Assembly (NCBI GenBank): GCA_028278325.1
Contig: JANQEO010000180.1
Location: 1-64,000, forward strand
From: Candidatus Binatia bacterium
Lineage (GTDB): Bacteria; Desulfobacterota; Binatia; UBA1149; JAJCZL01
Direction: 5' to 3'
Length of the DNA stretch: 64,000 bases
The translations under genes were made by a program, and so were the position numbers. The notes under the pieces are model-generated. The model saw only the letters and a program-made list of their open reading frames with translations. It ran no database searches and was not told where the DNA came from. The first letter of the stretch is position 1. Each line of letters starts with the position of its first letter. Below, in pieces: positions 25,810 through 33,731 of the stretch.

Positions 25810-27474
25810 ATGAGTGACACGCCGGTCGAACCAGTAACATTGGAGCAGCTCGGGGACCTCTTGGAGGCCCTCGACACTGCGGTGTCGGCAGCGCGTTCTG
25901 CGGCGGCCGAAGCAACCTCGGGGGGCAAGCTCATCGACGAGCACCAGGTGCAGTGCGAGCGTGTCGCCTACCTGTGTTCGGAACTGGAGGCGGCCCGCGC
26001 TGCGTATGAGTACGCAGTGGCGGCGGACCAGGCCGGTGCGACAGAGCCGGTTGCTCTCGACAGCGCCGCACTCGTCACCGGAGAGACCGTAGCCCGCCTC
26101 ATAGGCTCCGTGGCCGCGGGCGCGAGTGAGTACGGGGGGTCTGCCGAGCCCATTCGCGCCGCCCTCGACGACGCCAAGATCCGCGACCTGGTTTCGCGAT
26201 TCTGCAGTGAAGCTCGTGTTCGCTCGATAGGAAGGCACGTGGCCGAGTCACGCGGCGTCAACAACTCCTGGCTTGCCGACGAAGACGCGGTGATGGTGCG
26301 TGATTCGGTGCGCGGGTTTGCGGAGCAGGAAGTGACTCCCTTGGCCGAGCACATACATCGTGAAGACGCGTTAGTTCCGGACTCGCTCATCTCGAAGATG
26401 GCCGACATGGGTTACTTCGGCATGTCGGCTCCGGCCGACTACGGCGGGCTCGGGATGGGTAACCTCGCCATGATCGTGACCACCGAGGAACTCTCTCGCG
26501 CCTCGCTCGCAGCGGCGGGGAGTCTCATCACCCGGCCCGAGATCCTCACGAAGGCCCTCATCAAGGGTGGCACGGAAGACCAAAAGTCCAAGTGGTTGGG
26601 TTCGGTCAGCTCCGGCGAATTGATGGTGGGGGTATCGGTGACCGAACCCGACGTCGGCTCGGACGTAGCTTCCGTGGCTTGCAGGGCGGAGCCGGCCGAG
26701 GTCGGTGGCGAGAAGGGCTACCTCATCAACGGGGCCAAGGCATGGTGCACCTTCGCGGGTCGGGCCAACGTTCTCGCGCTGCTCGCCCGCACCGACCCGG
26801 ATCCGAAGTCAGGCGCCCGCGGGCTGTCGCTTTTCATAGTCGAGAAGGATGCCTTCGACGGGCACGAGTTCGTCATGAAACAGGAGACCGGCGGGGTGCT
26901 GACGGGTAAAGCGGACGCGACGCCCGGATACAGGGGAATGCACTCCTTCACCTTGGCGTTCGAGGACTACTTCGTGCCGGCGGCGAACTTGATCGGCGAA
27001 GACGCCGGCATCAACAAGGGTTTCTATCTGCAGATGAACGGTTTCGCCGCCGGCCGGCTCCAGACCGGGGGCCGGGCCACCGGCATCGCCCAGGCGGCGC
27101 TGGAGACCAGTGCCGTCTATGTCAGCGAGCGTAAGCAGTTCGGCCGCCCGCTGTCGGACTTCCAGTTGACCCAGTACAAGCTGGGCCGGATGTCGGCCCA
27201 CCTGCACGCCAGCAGGCAGCTCACCTACAAGGCAGCGCTGGCGATGGACGAAGACGAGAGCAGGTCTCTGGAGCCGGCCATGGCCAAACTTCTGTCTTGC
27301 GACATGGCCGTGTGGGTGACCCAGGAAGGTCAGCTCCTTCACGGGGGCTGGGGCTATGCCGAGGAGTACCCGATATCCCGCTACGTGGTCGATGCTCAGG
27401 TGTTGCCGATCTTCGAGGGCGTGAAGCCTATCCTCGAGTTGAAGGTCATCGCCCGCCAGGTCTTGGCCGCCTAG
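25810..27474 (+). CDS. mcd: (2S)-methylsuccinyl-CoA dehydrogenase-like acyl-CoA dehydrogenase
   Basis: 554 residues, ~160 longer than ordinary acyl-CoA dehydrogenases. The extra N-terminal helical region (residues 1-150) and total length match Mcd of the ethylmalonyl-CoA pathway. The core has SVTEPDVGSDVASVA near 276, an insert ending in GYRGMHSFTLAFEDYFVP near 375-392 (the GYRGM element is typical of Mcd), RLQTGGRATGIAQAAL, and the catalytic-type Glu in LPIFEG near the C-terminus. Mcd oxidises methylsuccinyl-CoA to mesaconyl-CoA. The malyl/methylmalyl-CoA lyase at 18634 acts two steps later in the same pathway. Crotonyl-CoA carboxylase/reductase, mutase and hydratase are not in this window, so the pathway is inferred, not complete. 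Confidence 0.78.
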   Translation: MSDTPVEPVTLEQLGDLLEALDTAVSAARSAAAEATSGGKLIDEHQVQCERVAYLCSELEAARAAYEYAVAADQAGATEPVALDSAALVTGETVARLIGSVAAGASEYGGSAEPIRAALDDAKIRDLVSRFCSEARVRSIGRHVAESRGVNNSWLADEDAVMVRDSVRGFAEQEVTPLAEHIHREDALVPDSLISKMADMGYFGMSAPADYGGLGMGNLAMIVTTEELSRASLAAAGSLITRPEILTKALIKGGTEDQKSKWLGSVSSGELMVGVSVTEPDVGSDVASVACRAEPAEVGGEKGYLINGAKAWCTFAGRANVLALLARTDPDPKSGARGLSLFIVEKDAFDGHEFVMKQETGGVLTGKADATPGYRGMHSFTLAFEDYFVPAANLIGEDAGINKGFYLQMNGFAAGRLQTGGRATGIAQAALETSAVYVSERKQFGRPLSDFQLTQYKLGRMSAHLHASRQLTYKAALAMDEDESRSLEPAMAKLLSCDMAVWVTQEGQLLHGGWGYAEEYPISRYVVDAQVLPIFEGVKPILELKVIARQVLAA

Positions 27475-27623
27475 GCCTTGGTCTCCCGCACCCGCCCGCG
27501 TCCGTCGGGTGGTTCATAGTTGTCCGTCAGGGAGCGTTTCCTGTGCGACGCAAAGCGTCTATCCAAGGGGCTGGAACGCCAGAAAACCGCGAAAATCAAC
27601 CCCTAAAGCTCAGTCGACGAGTA

Positions 27624-27639
27624 TGGCAGAGGCCTTGCT
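27624..27639 (+). promoter_or_regulatory. Sigma-54 (-24/-12) promoter of the regulatory operon
   Basis: TGGCAG (27624-27629), 5 bases, TTGCT (27635-27639): invariant GG and GC are 10 bases apart, as sigma-54 requires. It lies 48 bases before the 27688 start. An inverted repeat GACGC-AAA-GCGTC (27547-27559) about 65 bases upstream could bind an activator. Confidence 0.6.
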
Positions 27640-27687
27640 CCTCTATGTGCCGCCGCCGCGAGCGGCCAGGAAGAGGAGGAAGGAAAG

Positions 27688-28056
27688 ATGAGGGAACTAC
27701 ACGATCTACGGCCGGTCTACGATTACTCCGAGGAGAGCGATTCGACCCCGAGTGATCCGGCCTCTACTCAGCGTGACAGCCTCGGCTACTTGGGCGATCC
27801 GGAAGCTGAAAACGAAGGCCGCGCCATCCAATGGACCCCCGAGCTCACGCTCATGCTGGCCATCTTGGAGGATGCCATAGCGTGCTACAGGCGTACGCTG
27901 AAGCGGCCGCGTCAGAACCCCGAGATACTGGCCAGGCAGGCCGAGTTCTGGATCCGTCTGGACGACTGGGATTCGCCCTTTTCGTTCAACAACATCTGCG
28001 AGGCTCTTCAGCTCGAGCCCGTATCGACGCGCGAGCGTATCCTCGGCAGCGCCTGA
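27688..28056 (+). CDS. Small hypothetical protein of the sigma-54 operon
   Basis: 122 residues with a strong RBS (GGAGGAAGG) before the ATG. The N-terminal 45 residues are acidic and probably disordered; the C-terminal part (MLAILEDAIACYRRTL, EFWIRLDDWDSPFSFNNICEALQL) is a predicted helical domain with conserved-looking Trp/Phe. I recall similar small proteins of unknown function in deltaproteobacterial genomes but no named family. It follows a sigma-54 promoter and is followed by a strong hairpin, so it may be expressed at higher level than the genes behind it. Confidence 0.65.
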   Translation: MRELHDLRPVYDYSEESDSTPSDPASTQRDSLGYLGDPEAENEGRAIQWTPELTLMLAILEDAIACYRRTLKRPRQNPEILARQAEFWIRLDDWDSPFSFNNICEALQLEPVSTRERILGSA

Positions 28057-28068
28057 GCAAGGTTCCGA

Positions 28069-28090
28069 GCCCCGGGCTTCGGCCCGGGGC
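28069..28090 (+). terminator. Hairpin with UUCG tetraloop
   Basis: GCCCCGGGC (28069-28077), loop TTCG, GCCCGGGGC (28082-28090): a perfect 9-bp stem with the extra-stable C(UUCG)G loop, 13 bases after a stop codon. An A-run, not a T-run, follows, so it may be a partial terminator or an RNA-stabilising hairpin. Confidence 0.5.
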
Positions 28091-28308
28091 CGAAAAAACC
28101 GGTTGAAACAGCGCGGCTTCGCAAGTTAGTTTAGTGCAGGAATGCAATCCGTGGGGTCCGGTGGGGCTGCGGAGTTGCGGCTCGTTCGGCCAGGCCCGCA
28201 TGCCGCAAGCTTGCGCGAGCGCCAGCGCCTCCACGGATTCAGGACTCTTGCGGCTGCGCAACATCACGGGCTGGTGAAACTGCACACGCTGCGGTCCTAC
28301 TGGATGCA
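28091..28308 (+). other. Structured intergenic region, no gene seen
   Basis: 218 bases with several self-complementary elements: the 12-bp palindrome CGCAAGCTTGCG (28204-28215), TTGCG-GCTG-CGCAA (28248-28261), and a 9-base inverted pair AATCCGTGG (28146-28154) / CCACGGATT (28231-28239) that would enclose the palindrome. No good ORF or promoter is obvious. A structured leader or small RNA is possible. Confidence 0.35.
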
Positions 28309-28587
28309 ATGACCGACCGAATCAGAGACAGGTTCGATGCCATCGTCACCGCTTACGACGCCGTGAACGAGAGGCTGTCGGGTGCCGGCGGCATCGGCGA
28401 GCTGCTGTCGGCCGTCGATCGGGTCAAACGAGACCTCGACGAGGTATCGGAAGAGCAGCTCGAGAGAATGGAAGGGGAGATCAAGCACGTGGTCGAATCC
28501 CTTTTGAAGGTCGACTACGAGCTACGCAAGGTTCAGAACCTCAAGGCTTTGTTCGAACAAGGTGGCGAGTCACAAGACACGGAATAG
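28309..28587 (+). CDS. Small coiled-coil protein upstream of kinase-like gene
   Basis: 92 residues, highly charged. Residues ~20-85 show heptad-like spacing of Leu/Val (LLSAVDRVKRDLDEVSEEQL, then VVESLLKVDYELRKVQNL), so a coiled coil or helical hairpin is expected. No signal peptide or catalytic motif. It overlaps the next gene if that starts at GTG 28562, and precedes a degenerate histidine-kinase-like protein and an NtrC-type activator, so it may be a partner or sensor adaptor. The RBS is weak. Confidence 0.6.
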   Translation: MTDRIRDRFDAIVTAYDAVNERLSGAGGIGELLSAVDRVKRDLDEVSEEQLERMEGEIKHVVESLLKVDYELRKVQNLKALFEQGGESQDTE

Positions 28588-29251
28588 CGAGGACTCCTCG
28601 ACCTCGATGGAGGCGTCCGGGTACGAGCCGGGATTCGGTGTCCCCGATGACCGCATCTTGACGGAAGTGTCCCACGAGCTGGGCAACTACTTCCACAAGC
28701 TTCACTACTGGATTGATTTCGTCAAAAGCGAGATCGCTTCGACTGCGGAAGAAGGTGACCAAGCGGGCTTGGACATGCTCGAGGACACCACGGAGAGGCT
28801 CGAGGCTTTCCTGCGCATGACGCTGGAGTACTTCACGCCCCCCAGGCTGAGCTTCGACCGCATACGGGTCGATGACCTCGTCGGCGGGATTCGTAAACGC
28901 TTGAAGGGCAGAAGCCTGGAGGCAAAGGGCCTCGACGAGCACGCGCAAACCGAGGTCATGATCGATGTGTCGCGGATGACACATGTCGTGCGGACCGTCG
29001 TGGACCGCATCAGCGCGACTCTGGTCGAGGGCAACGCTCTTACGCTGAAACTGGCCCGGTCGACTCGCGGTGAGTTCGACGGCCTGGAGTTGGAATTCTT
29101 CGCCGGAGACGCTCGAGTCAACGGAGCTACGTTGACTTCCGGCATCGAGATGGCGGTGGCCGAGAAGTTCGTACAGGTTCACGGCGGGGAGCTGTTCGAA
29201 CGTGGCGGTGACCACCGCAGCCTCGTCATGTTTCTCCCGCTGTACAAATAG
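28562..29251 (+). CDS. Degenerate histidine-kinase / phosphotransferase-like protein
   Basis: 229 residues. EVSHELGNYFHKLHYW (near residues 35-50) is a recognisable H-box with the phospho-accepting His, followed by a second long helix, i.e. a DHp dimer. The region where HATPase_c should be lacks the N-box Asn and the DxGxG G1 box; only a GG-near-C-terminus remnant (VAEKFVQVHGGELFERG) remains. ATP binding is therefore doubtful, and it may pass phosphate between proteins, like ChpT or Spo0B. No sensor or membrane domain. The NtrC-type regulator 18 bases downstream is its likely partner. Starts: GTG 28562 overlaps the previous gene; ATG 28607 is an alternative. Confidence 0.65.
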   Translation: MASHKTRNSEDSSTSMEASGYEPGFGVPDDRILTEVSHELGNYFHKLHYWIDFVKSEIASTAEEGDQAGLDMLEDTTERLEAFLRMTLEYFTPPRLSFDRIRVDDLVGGIRKRLKGRSLEAKGLDEHAQTEVMIDVSRMTHVVRTVVDRISATLVEGNALTLKLARSTRGEFDGLELEFFAGDARVNGATLTSGIEMAVAEKFVQVHGGELFERGGDHRSLVMFLPLYK

Positions 29252-29268
29252 GAGTGTGAGGTAGTCAC

Positions 29269-30666
29269 TTGGTCCATCGAATTTTGATCGTCGACGATGA
29301 TCCCTTGATCTGTAGGCAGCTCGAGGATCTCTACCGTGATCGCAAGTACGAGGTCGTCACTGCGAACACGGCCGACGAAGCCATGGAGCACCTCGAAGAA
29401 TTGGAGTGCGCTCTGGCGGTGGTCGATCTAAAGATACCCGGCAGCGACGGGATCAGTCTTACACGCGAGATTCGCGAGCGGTGGCCGGACCTCGACGTCA
29501 TCATCGTGACCGGCTATGCCTCGATCAAAGGCGCTGTCGAAGCCATCCGCCAAGGGGCCAGCGACTACATAACCAAGCCCTTCGAGCGCGAAGAGATTCT
29601 GCTGGCTACGGAAAAAGTTCTCGAAAAGAGACGCCTGCTCGACGAGATCAGCTACCTGCGCAGCCAGCTTTCCGATCGTTACTCGTTCGCCAACATGGTG
29701 AGCAGGAATCGCGTCATGCACGAGATCTTCGAGACCATCCAGTCTCTGGCTCAGAACGATGCGACCGTTTTGATATCGGGTGAGTCGGGCACAGGTAAGG
29801 AGCTCGTTGCGCGCGCGATCCATTTTCAGGGACGACGCAAGGGCGGGCGTTTCGTGGCCATCAACTGCGCGGCCTTTCCGGATTCACTGCTCGAAAGTGA
29901 GTTGTTCGGCTACGAGCGCGGTGCTTTCACCGGCGCGACGCACGACCGGGTGGGGAAGATCGAACTCTCCAGCGGCGGCACTCTGTTCCTCGACGAGGTC
30001 GAAAGCATCTCTCTGCCCATGCAGTTGAAGCTTCTGAGGACGCTCGAACAGCGCGAGATCGAAAAGTTGGGCGGAAACCGGGTCGTTACCGTCAACATGC
30101 GCATCATCACAGCTACCAATCGCAACCTCGAGGAGATGGTGGGCAACGGCGAGATGCGCGAGGACTTCTTCTACAGAATCAACGTCGTTCCGATCAAGCT
30201 TCCCCCTCTACGCGACCGGGTGGAGGATATTCCTTTGCTCGTCAGCGAGATGCTGCGCAACAATCCGATGGCACGAGAGCGGAGCATCTCGCGGCTGTCG
30301 AATCAGGCCCTTCAGGAGCTCATGAGCTACTCTTGGCCCGGCAACGTCAGAGAACTCGGCAACGTGCTGGAAAGGGCGATTCTCAAGACGGCGGGGTCCG
30401 TCATACGCGAGGTCGATGTTCAGGGCGTTGGGCCGGTGGTAGGAACGCAACGCTCGGGCGTAGGACGTCCCCAAGACTACGACCTCCCGATCAAGGAGTA
30501 CATGCGGAGAGCGGAGAGCGCCTACCTGTCGGCCGTGCTCAGCCGCCACTCCGGGGGGATATCGGCCAGTGCCAGCCACGCGATGATCGATGCGGCCACC
30601 CTGCACCGCAAGATGAAGGCTCACGGCCTGAAGCGGGAGGATTTCCGCGAGCGGCCTTCCAAGTAG
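29269..30666 (+). CDS. NtrC-family sigma-54 activator (REC-AAA+-HTH)
   Basis: 465 residues starting at TTG 29269 with GTGAGGTAG upstream. The receiver (1-120) has phospho-acceptor D53 in VVDLKIPG, Thr in IIVTGYAS and Lys in YITKPFERE. The AAA+ domain has Walker A GESGTGKE near 171, the sigma-54 contact loop GAFTGA near 218, and Walker B LFLDEVES. The C-terminus carries a Fis-like HTH (LHRKMKAHGL). It activates sigma-54 promoters; candidates stand at 27624 (own operon) and 30857 (EPS locus just downstream). The upstream phosphotransferase-like protein may phosphorylate it. A terminator-like hairpin follows. Confidence 0.95.
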   Translation: MVHRILIVDDDPLICRQLEDLYRDRKYEVVTANTADEAMEHLEELECALAVVDLKIPGSDGISLTREIRERWPDLDVIIVTGYASIKGAVEAIRQGASDYITKPFEREEILLATEKVLEKRRLLDEISYLRSQLSDRYSFANMVSRNRVMHEIFETIQSLAQNDATVLISGESGTGKELVARAIHFQGRRKGGRFVAINCAAFPDSLLESELFGYERGAFTGATHDRVGKIELSSGGTLFLDEVESISLPMQLKLLRTLEQREIEKLGGNRVVTVNMRIITATNRNLEEMVGNGEMREDFFYRINVVPIKLPPLRDRVEDIPLLVSEMLRNNPMARERSISRLSNQALQELMSYSWPGNVRELGNVLERAILKTAGSVIREVDVQGVGPVVGTQRSGVGRPQDYDLPIKEYMRRAESAYLSAVLSRHSGGISASASHAMIDAATLHRKMKAHGLKREDFRERPSK

Positions 30667-30688
30667 CGGGCCGCGTCCTGACGCTGCG

Positions 30689-30732
30689 GATACTGCAAAC
30701 CTGCAAGCCGCTCGCAGTATCGTTAGGTTTTT
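30689..30732 (+). terminator. Intrinsic terminator after the NtrC-type gene
   Basis: GATACTGC (30689-30696) and GCAGTATC (30714-30721) form an 8-bp stem around a 17-base loop, followed within 6 bases by a T5 run (30728-30732). It lies 22 bases past the stop, separating the regulatory operon from the EPS locus. Confidence 0.5.
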
Positions 30733-30811
30733 CCTGGACTTAAGGCCTCGCGCCAAAGCCGTACTCCCTCGGTCGAGGGGGCGCAACCCTTCGAAAACAA
30801 GAGCGATTTAC

Positions 30812-30830
30812 CTACCCACCTAGGTGGTAG
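30812..30830. promoter_or_regulatory. Palindrome upstream of the EPS sigma-54 promoter
   Basis: CTACC-C-ACCTAGGTGGTAG is an 18-bp palindrome interrupted by one extra C. It lies 26 bases upstream of the -24 element. A dyad here is the expected form of an enhancer-binding-protein site, although such sites are usually 80-150 bases upstream; it could also bind a repressor. Confidence 0.5.
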
Positions 30831-30856
30831 GCATATGACCCGGATGGGGGTCGTCG

Positions 30857-30872
30857 TGGCACGGCTGTTGCT
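30857..30872 (+). promoter_or_regulatory. Sigma-54 (-24/-12) promoter of the EPS locus
   Basis: TGGCAC (30857-30862), GGCTG, TTGCT (30868-30872) matches the consensus TGGCAC-N5-TTGCW at every fixed base. Transcription would start near 30884, about 54 bases before the first EPS gene. The sigma-54 activator is the gene immediately upstream. Confidence 0.8.
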
Positions 30873-30937
30873 CGAATGAGTGCGGCCCCGTGGGTTTAGT
30901 CTGCTCGCCCGACAGGGATTGGGGCCAAGGGAAAAGG

Positions 30938-33385
30938 ATGTACGCTCACTTCTATCACCTGGCGGAGTGCCCGTTTAACCTCACGCCGGACCCCAAATTC
31001 CACTACATCAACGAGTCGACCCAGGAGGCGATGGCATCGATTCTCTACGGGATCGAGTCGCGCAAGGGTTTCCTGACACTGATCGGAGAAGCGGGGACCG
31101 GCAAGACCACACTGCTGAAGCGTGTGGTCGAGGAGGTCGAGGGCGATGCTCGCGTCGTGTTCGTGTTCAATCCCGGAGTCACCTTCGACGAGCTGCTCGA
31201 ATACATCTGTACCGAGCTTGGCATCGGAGTTGAAGGCTGCCGCCGGCTGACCTTGCTCGAGAAGCTCAACGAATTTCTGCTCGAGCAACTGACGGCGGGC
31301 AAGAACGTCGTGGTGATGATCGACGAGGCCCAGACTCTCGATGACGCGGTGCTTGAGGAGCTGCGCCTTCTCTCCAATCTGGAAACGTCGAAAGAAAAGA
31401 TACTACAGATTCTCCTCTCCGGTCAGCCGGAACTCGGTGAGAAGCTCAGGAAGCCGGGCTTGCGGCAGCTGCGCCAGCGCATCGGAACACGCGCCGCTCT
31501 GAAGCCGATGCTCGCCAAAGAGATCGGACCCTACATCGAAACGCGGCTGCGCAGCGCAGGTTCGGAAGAGGGGCAGATATTCACCAACAAGGCCATACGC
31601 GGCATCTACCGTTGCTCGGGGGGGATTCCCCGCGTCGTCAACGTCATCTGCGACAACGCTATGATGATTGCGTTTGCAGAAGGCCGTAAGCGCGTCAACG
31701 CGAAGGTGGTAAACGAAGCCATACGTGACCTCGACGGTGTCGAGTCTTCCGGGGCGAGTCTCGGCGACTTCAGGAGTTGGCTGGCGATGCCGGCGGTACG
31801 TATGGCCGGCGCAGCCGTTGCGGCGGTTCTCGTGGCCGTGCCCTTCGCGATGTCGCTCTTCGGTGGCGACCAGGATAGGGTCGCCGTCGAAGATGCCGAG
31901 CGACCGGCCGTGACAGCAGAGGAGTCGCCGCGTGTGTTGGCTCGAGCAAACGCCCCAACTCGACCTCTCGAGACCTCGCGTGATGCCGCGTCCCCGCAAT
32001 TGCCGCTGACGCAGCCTTCCGATCAGGGTGTGTTGGTCGATCGTCTTCCGGGTACTCAACCGCCGCCGCTCCCTTCGCCGACGGCTCGTGTCCAAGTCGA
32101 GCCTACACCGGTGAGCGCTCGCGACGACCACCGTGTGCTTCACGAAACCATGTCCGACAGAATTCTGCGCGACACTATTAGACGCGCCGAAGTGCTGGCT
32201 CGATCCACGGCTGCTCGTTTGTATGCGGACTCGGGGGAGCCGGGCGCCCACCGTCTGTCCACTGCAACGCCGAGCGCAATCTCTGCTCCGGCGCCATCGC
32301 GCATGCGCACATCGCCGCCCGTGGTGGCCGAGCCGCAGACGCGGCCGTCTCCGCAGGTCGCCGATTCGGCGCCTCCCGCTGCCCAACCTCGTGTGGTAGC
32401 GGCACAGGGCGGGGCGGTTGCAACCACTCAGCCTCAGCGTGATCGAATAGCAGTCGCCGGCCAGCAGTTGCCGGCGGATTCGACCTTGAACCGACCGATT
32501 GAGAGCCGCGAAGTCCCGGCTACGCCGCGGCCCGGAACCAATGCCCGTCCCGCGGCAACGACCGCCGCGCCACGTGTCGCGGTTGCGCCGCAACCGGCGT
32601 CTTCCGTCGCCGCGCCCAAAGCTGCCGTGGAACCTGAGGTCGCAGTGGCGTCTTCAGTCTCGAAGCCTGTCGAGGCCGTGGAGCCTGTCAGGCGTCAGCC
32701 CGAGGTGCGTCCGATCGAAGAAGCTCCGATCGTGAGAACCGAGGCCGTGCGTCAGACGGCGCCCGTCGAAGCGGTGAAACTGCCGGTCGCGCCGGAAAAG
32801 ACCGAACCTTCGGTCGAGATTGCATCCTTGGCTCCGAGCCTCGCGGTACCGGCCGAAAGGTCTCGTAAGCGGGCCAGTGTCGTTCTCGGTCCCGCTCGCG
32901 GTTATCCGCTAGTGGGACGTCTGGTCGATGTGACGGACGGTGATACGGTTTGGGACATCGCGTACAAGTACTACGGCTATGCCGGGCCACGCACTCTTTC
33001 CGCCATCCTCGACAAGAACCCGGAGTTGAAGAACCCGCGGCGCTTGGTCGTGGGCGACAGACTCTACTTGCCCTTCCTCAAGCCGACCCAGATGGTCAGG
33101 TCGGCTCCGGACGGCTCCTATAGCGTGCTGATCAGCTCAAGCCCTACAGAGAGCGGGGTTCGGTCCGCGCGGGAGTGGATCGGCGCGGCTATGCCCGAGC
33201 TCGAGCTGGTTTCCGGGACGGGGCAGGGCGAGTCGGCTGCGTACGTACTCTATGCTTCCGGTTTCACCTCGAAGCAGGAGGCCCTCGGCGCCGCCGACAA
33301 GGTTCTCATCGAACTCTCTGAGCGGTCTTCGAACAGCCGCAGACGGCGTGCCGGCGAGAGCCGTTCTCGCTCCCCGAGGAGCTGA
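30938..33385 (+). CDS. ExeA-like AAA ATPase with membrane segment and LysM domain
   Basis: 815 residues from ATG 30938 (AAAAGG upstream; the frame begins earlier but MYAHFYHLAECPFNLTPDP is the usual family start). The N-terminal AAA domain has Walker A GEAGTGKTTLLK near residue 50 and Walker B VVVMIDEAQ near 123. One membrane helix follows (~289-312), then ~340 residues of Pro/Ala/Val-rich linker, a LysM domain (GDTVWDIAYKYYGYAG, near 665-712) and a C-terminal SPOR-like segment. This is the architecture of ExeA/GspA, which couples ATPase activity to peptidoglycan binding, and of the ATPase next to exosortase-type EPS genes. It probably helps place the export machinery in the cell wall. It is first in the EPS locus. 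Confidence 0.85.
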   Translation: MYAHFYHLAECPFNLTPDPKFHYINESTQEAMASILYGIESRKGFLTLIGEAGTGKTTLLKRVVEEVEGDARVVFVFNPGVTFDELLEYICTELGIGVEGCRRLTLLEKLNEFLLEQLTAGKNVVVMIDEAQTLDDAVLEELRLLSNLETSKEKILQILLSGQPELGEKLRKPGLRQLRQRIGTRAALKPMLAKEIGPYIETRLRSAGSEEGQIFTNKAIRGIYRCSGGIPRVVNVICDNAMMIAFAEGRKRVNAKVVNEAIRDLDGVESSGASLGDFRSWLAMPAVRMAGAAVAAVLVAVPFAMSLFGGDQDRVAVEDAERPAVTAEESPRVLARANAPTRPLETSRDAASPQLPLTQPSDQGVLVDRLPGTQPPPLPSPTARVQVEPTPVSARDDHRVLHETMSDRILRDTIRRAEVLARSTAARLYADSGEPGAHRLSTATPSAISAPAPSRMRTSPPVVAEPQTRPSPQVADSAPPAAQPRVVAAQGGAVATTQPQRDRIAVAGQQLPADSTLNRPIESREVPATPRPGTNARPAATTAAPRVAVAPQPASSVAAPKAAVEPEVAVASSVSKPVEAVEPVRRQPEVRPIEEAPIVRTEAVRQTAPVEAVKLPVAPEKTEPSVEIASLAPSLAVPAERSRKRASVVLGPARGYPLVGRLVDVTDGDTVWDIAYKYYGYAGPRTLSAILDKNPELKNPRRLVVGDRLYLPFLKPTQMVRSAPDGSYSVLISSSPTESGVRSAREWIGAAMPELELVSGTGQGESAAYVLYASGFTSKQEALGAADKVLIELSERSSNSRRRRAGESRSRSPRS

Positions 33386-33731
33386 GCAAAGGGGCTACCC
33401 CCCTCCATCTCGGTCAGGCCCGGGCAGCTTCGTTCGTGCCGACCCGTTCGGGGGGCATCGTAAGTCCCGCTCCCCGGAACTAACCGGCTAGCGTAAGTGC
33501 TTGATATAACTGCTAATTTCATCGCACACGAAGGTGTGGGAGGCAATGCTTTCGAGCACAGCATCTGCGTCCCAAGCAAATTTCGACTGTTTAAGGGGGG
33601 GAGCCTTTTTCTTCTCCCAATCGCGAAATAGGTTTGTAGGTGACGGTCCGTTGCGGCAAGCAGCCGCATTTCGAAGCCAATCGTCAAGATCCGAGGACCC
33701 TTTGAAGCGCGAAAGCACGACACTACGCGAC
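33386..33731. other. 346-base gap before the wza-like gene
   Basis: Bases 33488-33731 are less GC-rich than the surroundings (about half GC by eye). They contain a minus-strand open frame (listed separately) and T-rich and G-run tracts (33590-33618), but no clear sigma-54 or sigma-70 promoter. The first 100 bases hold only G/C-rich sequence without evident structure. Confidence 0.4.
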
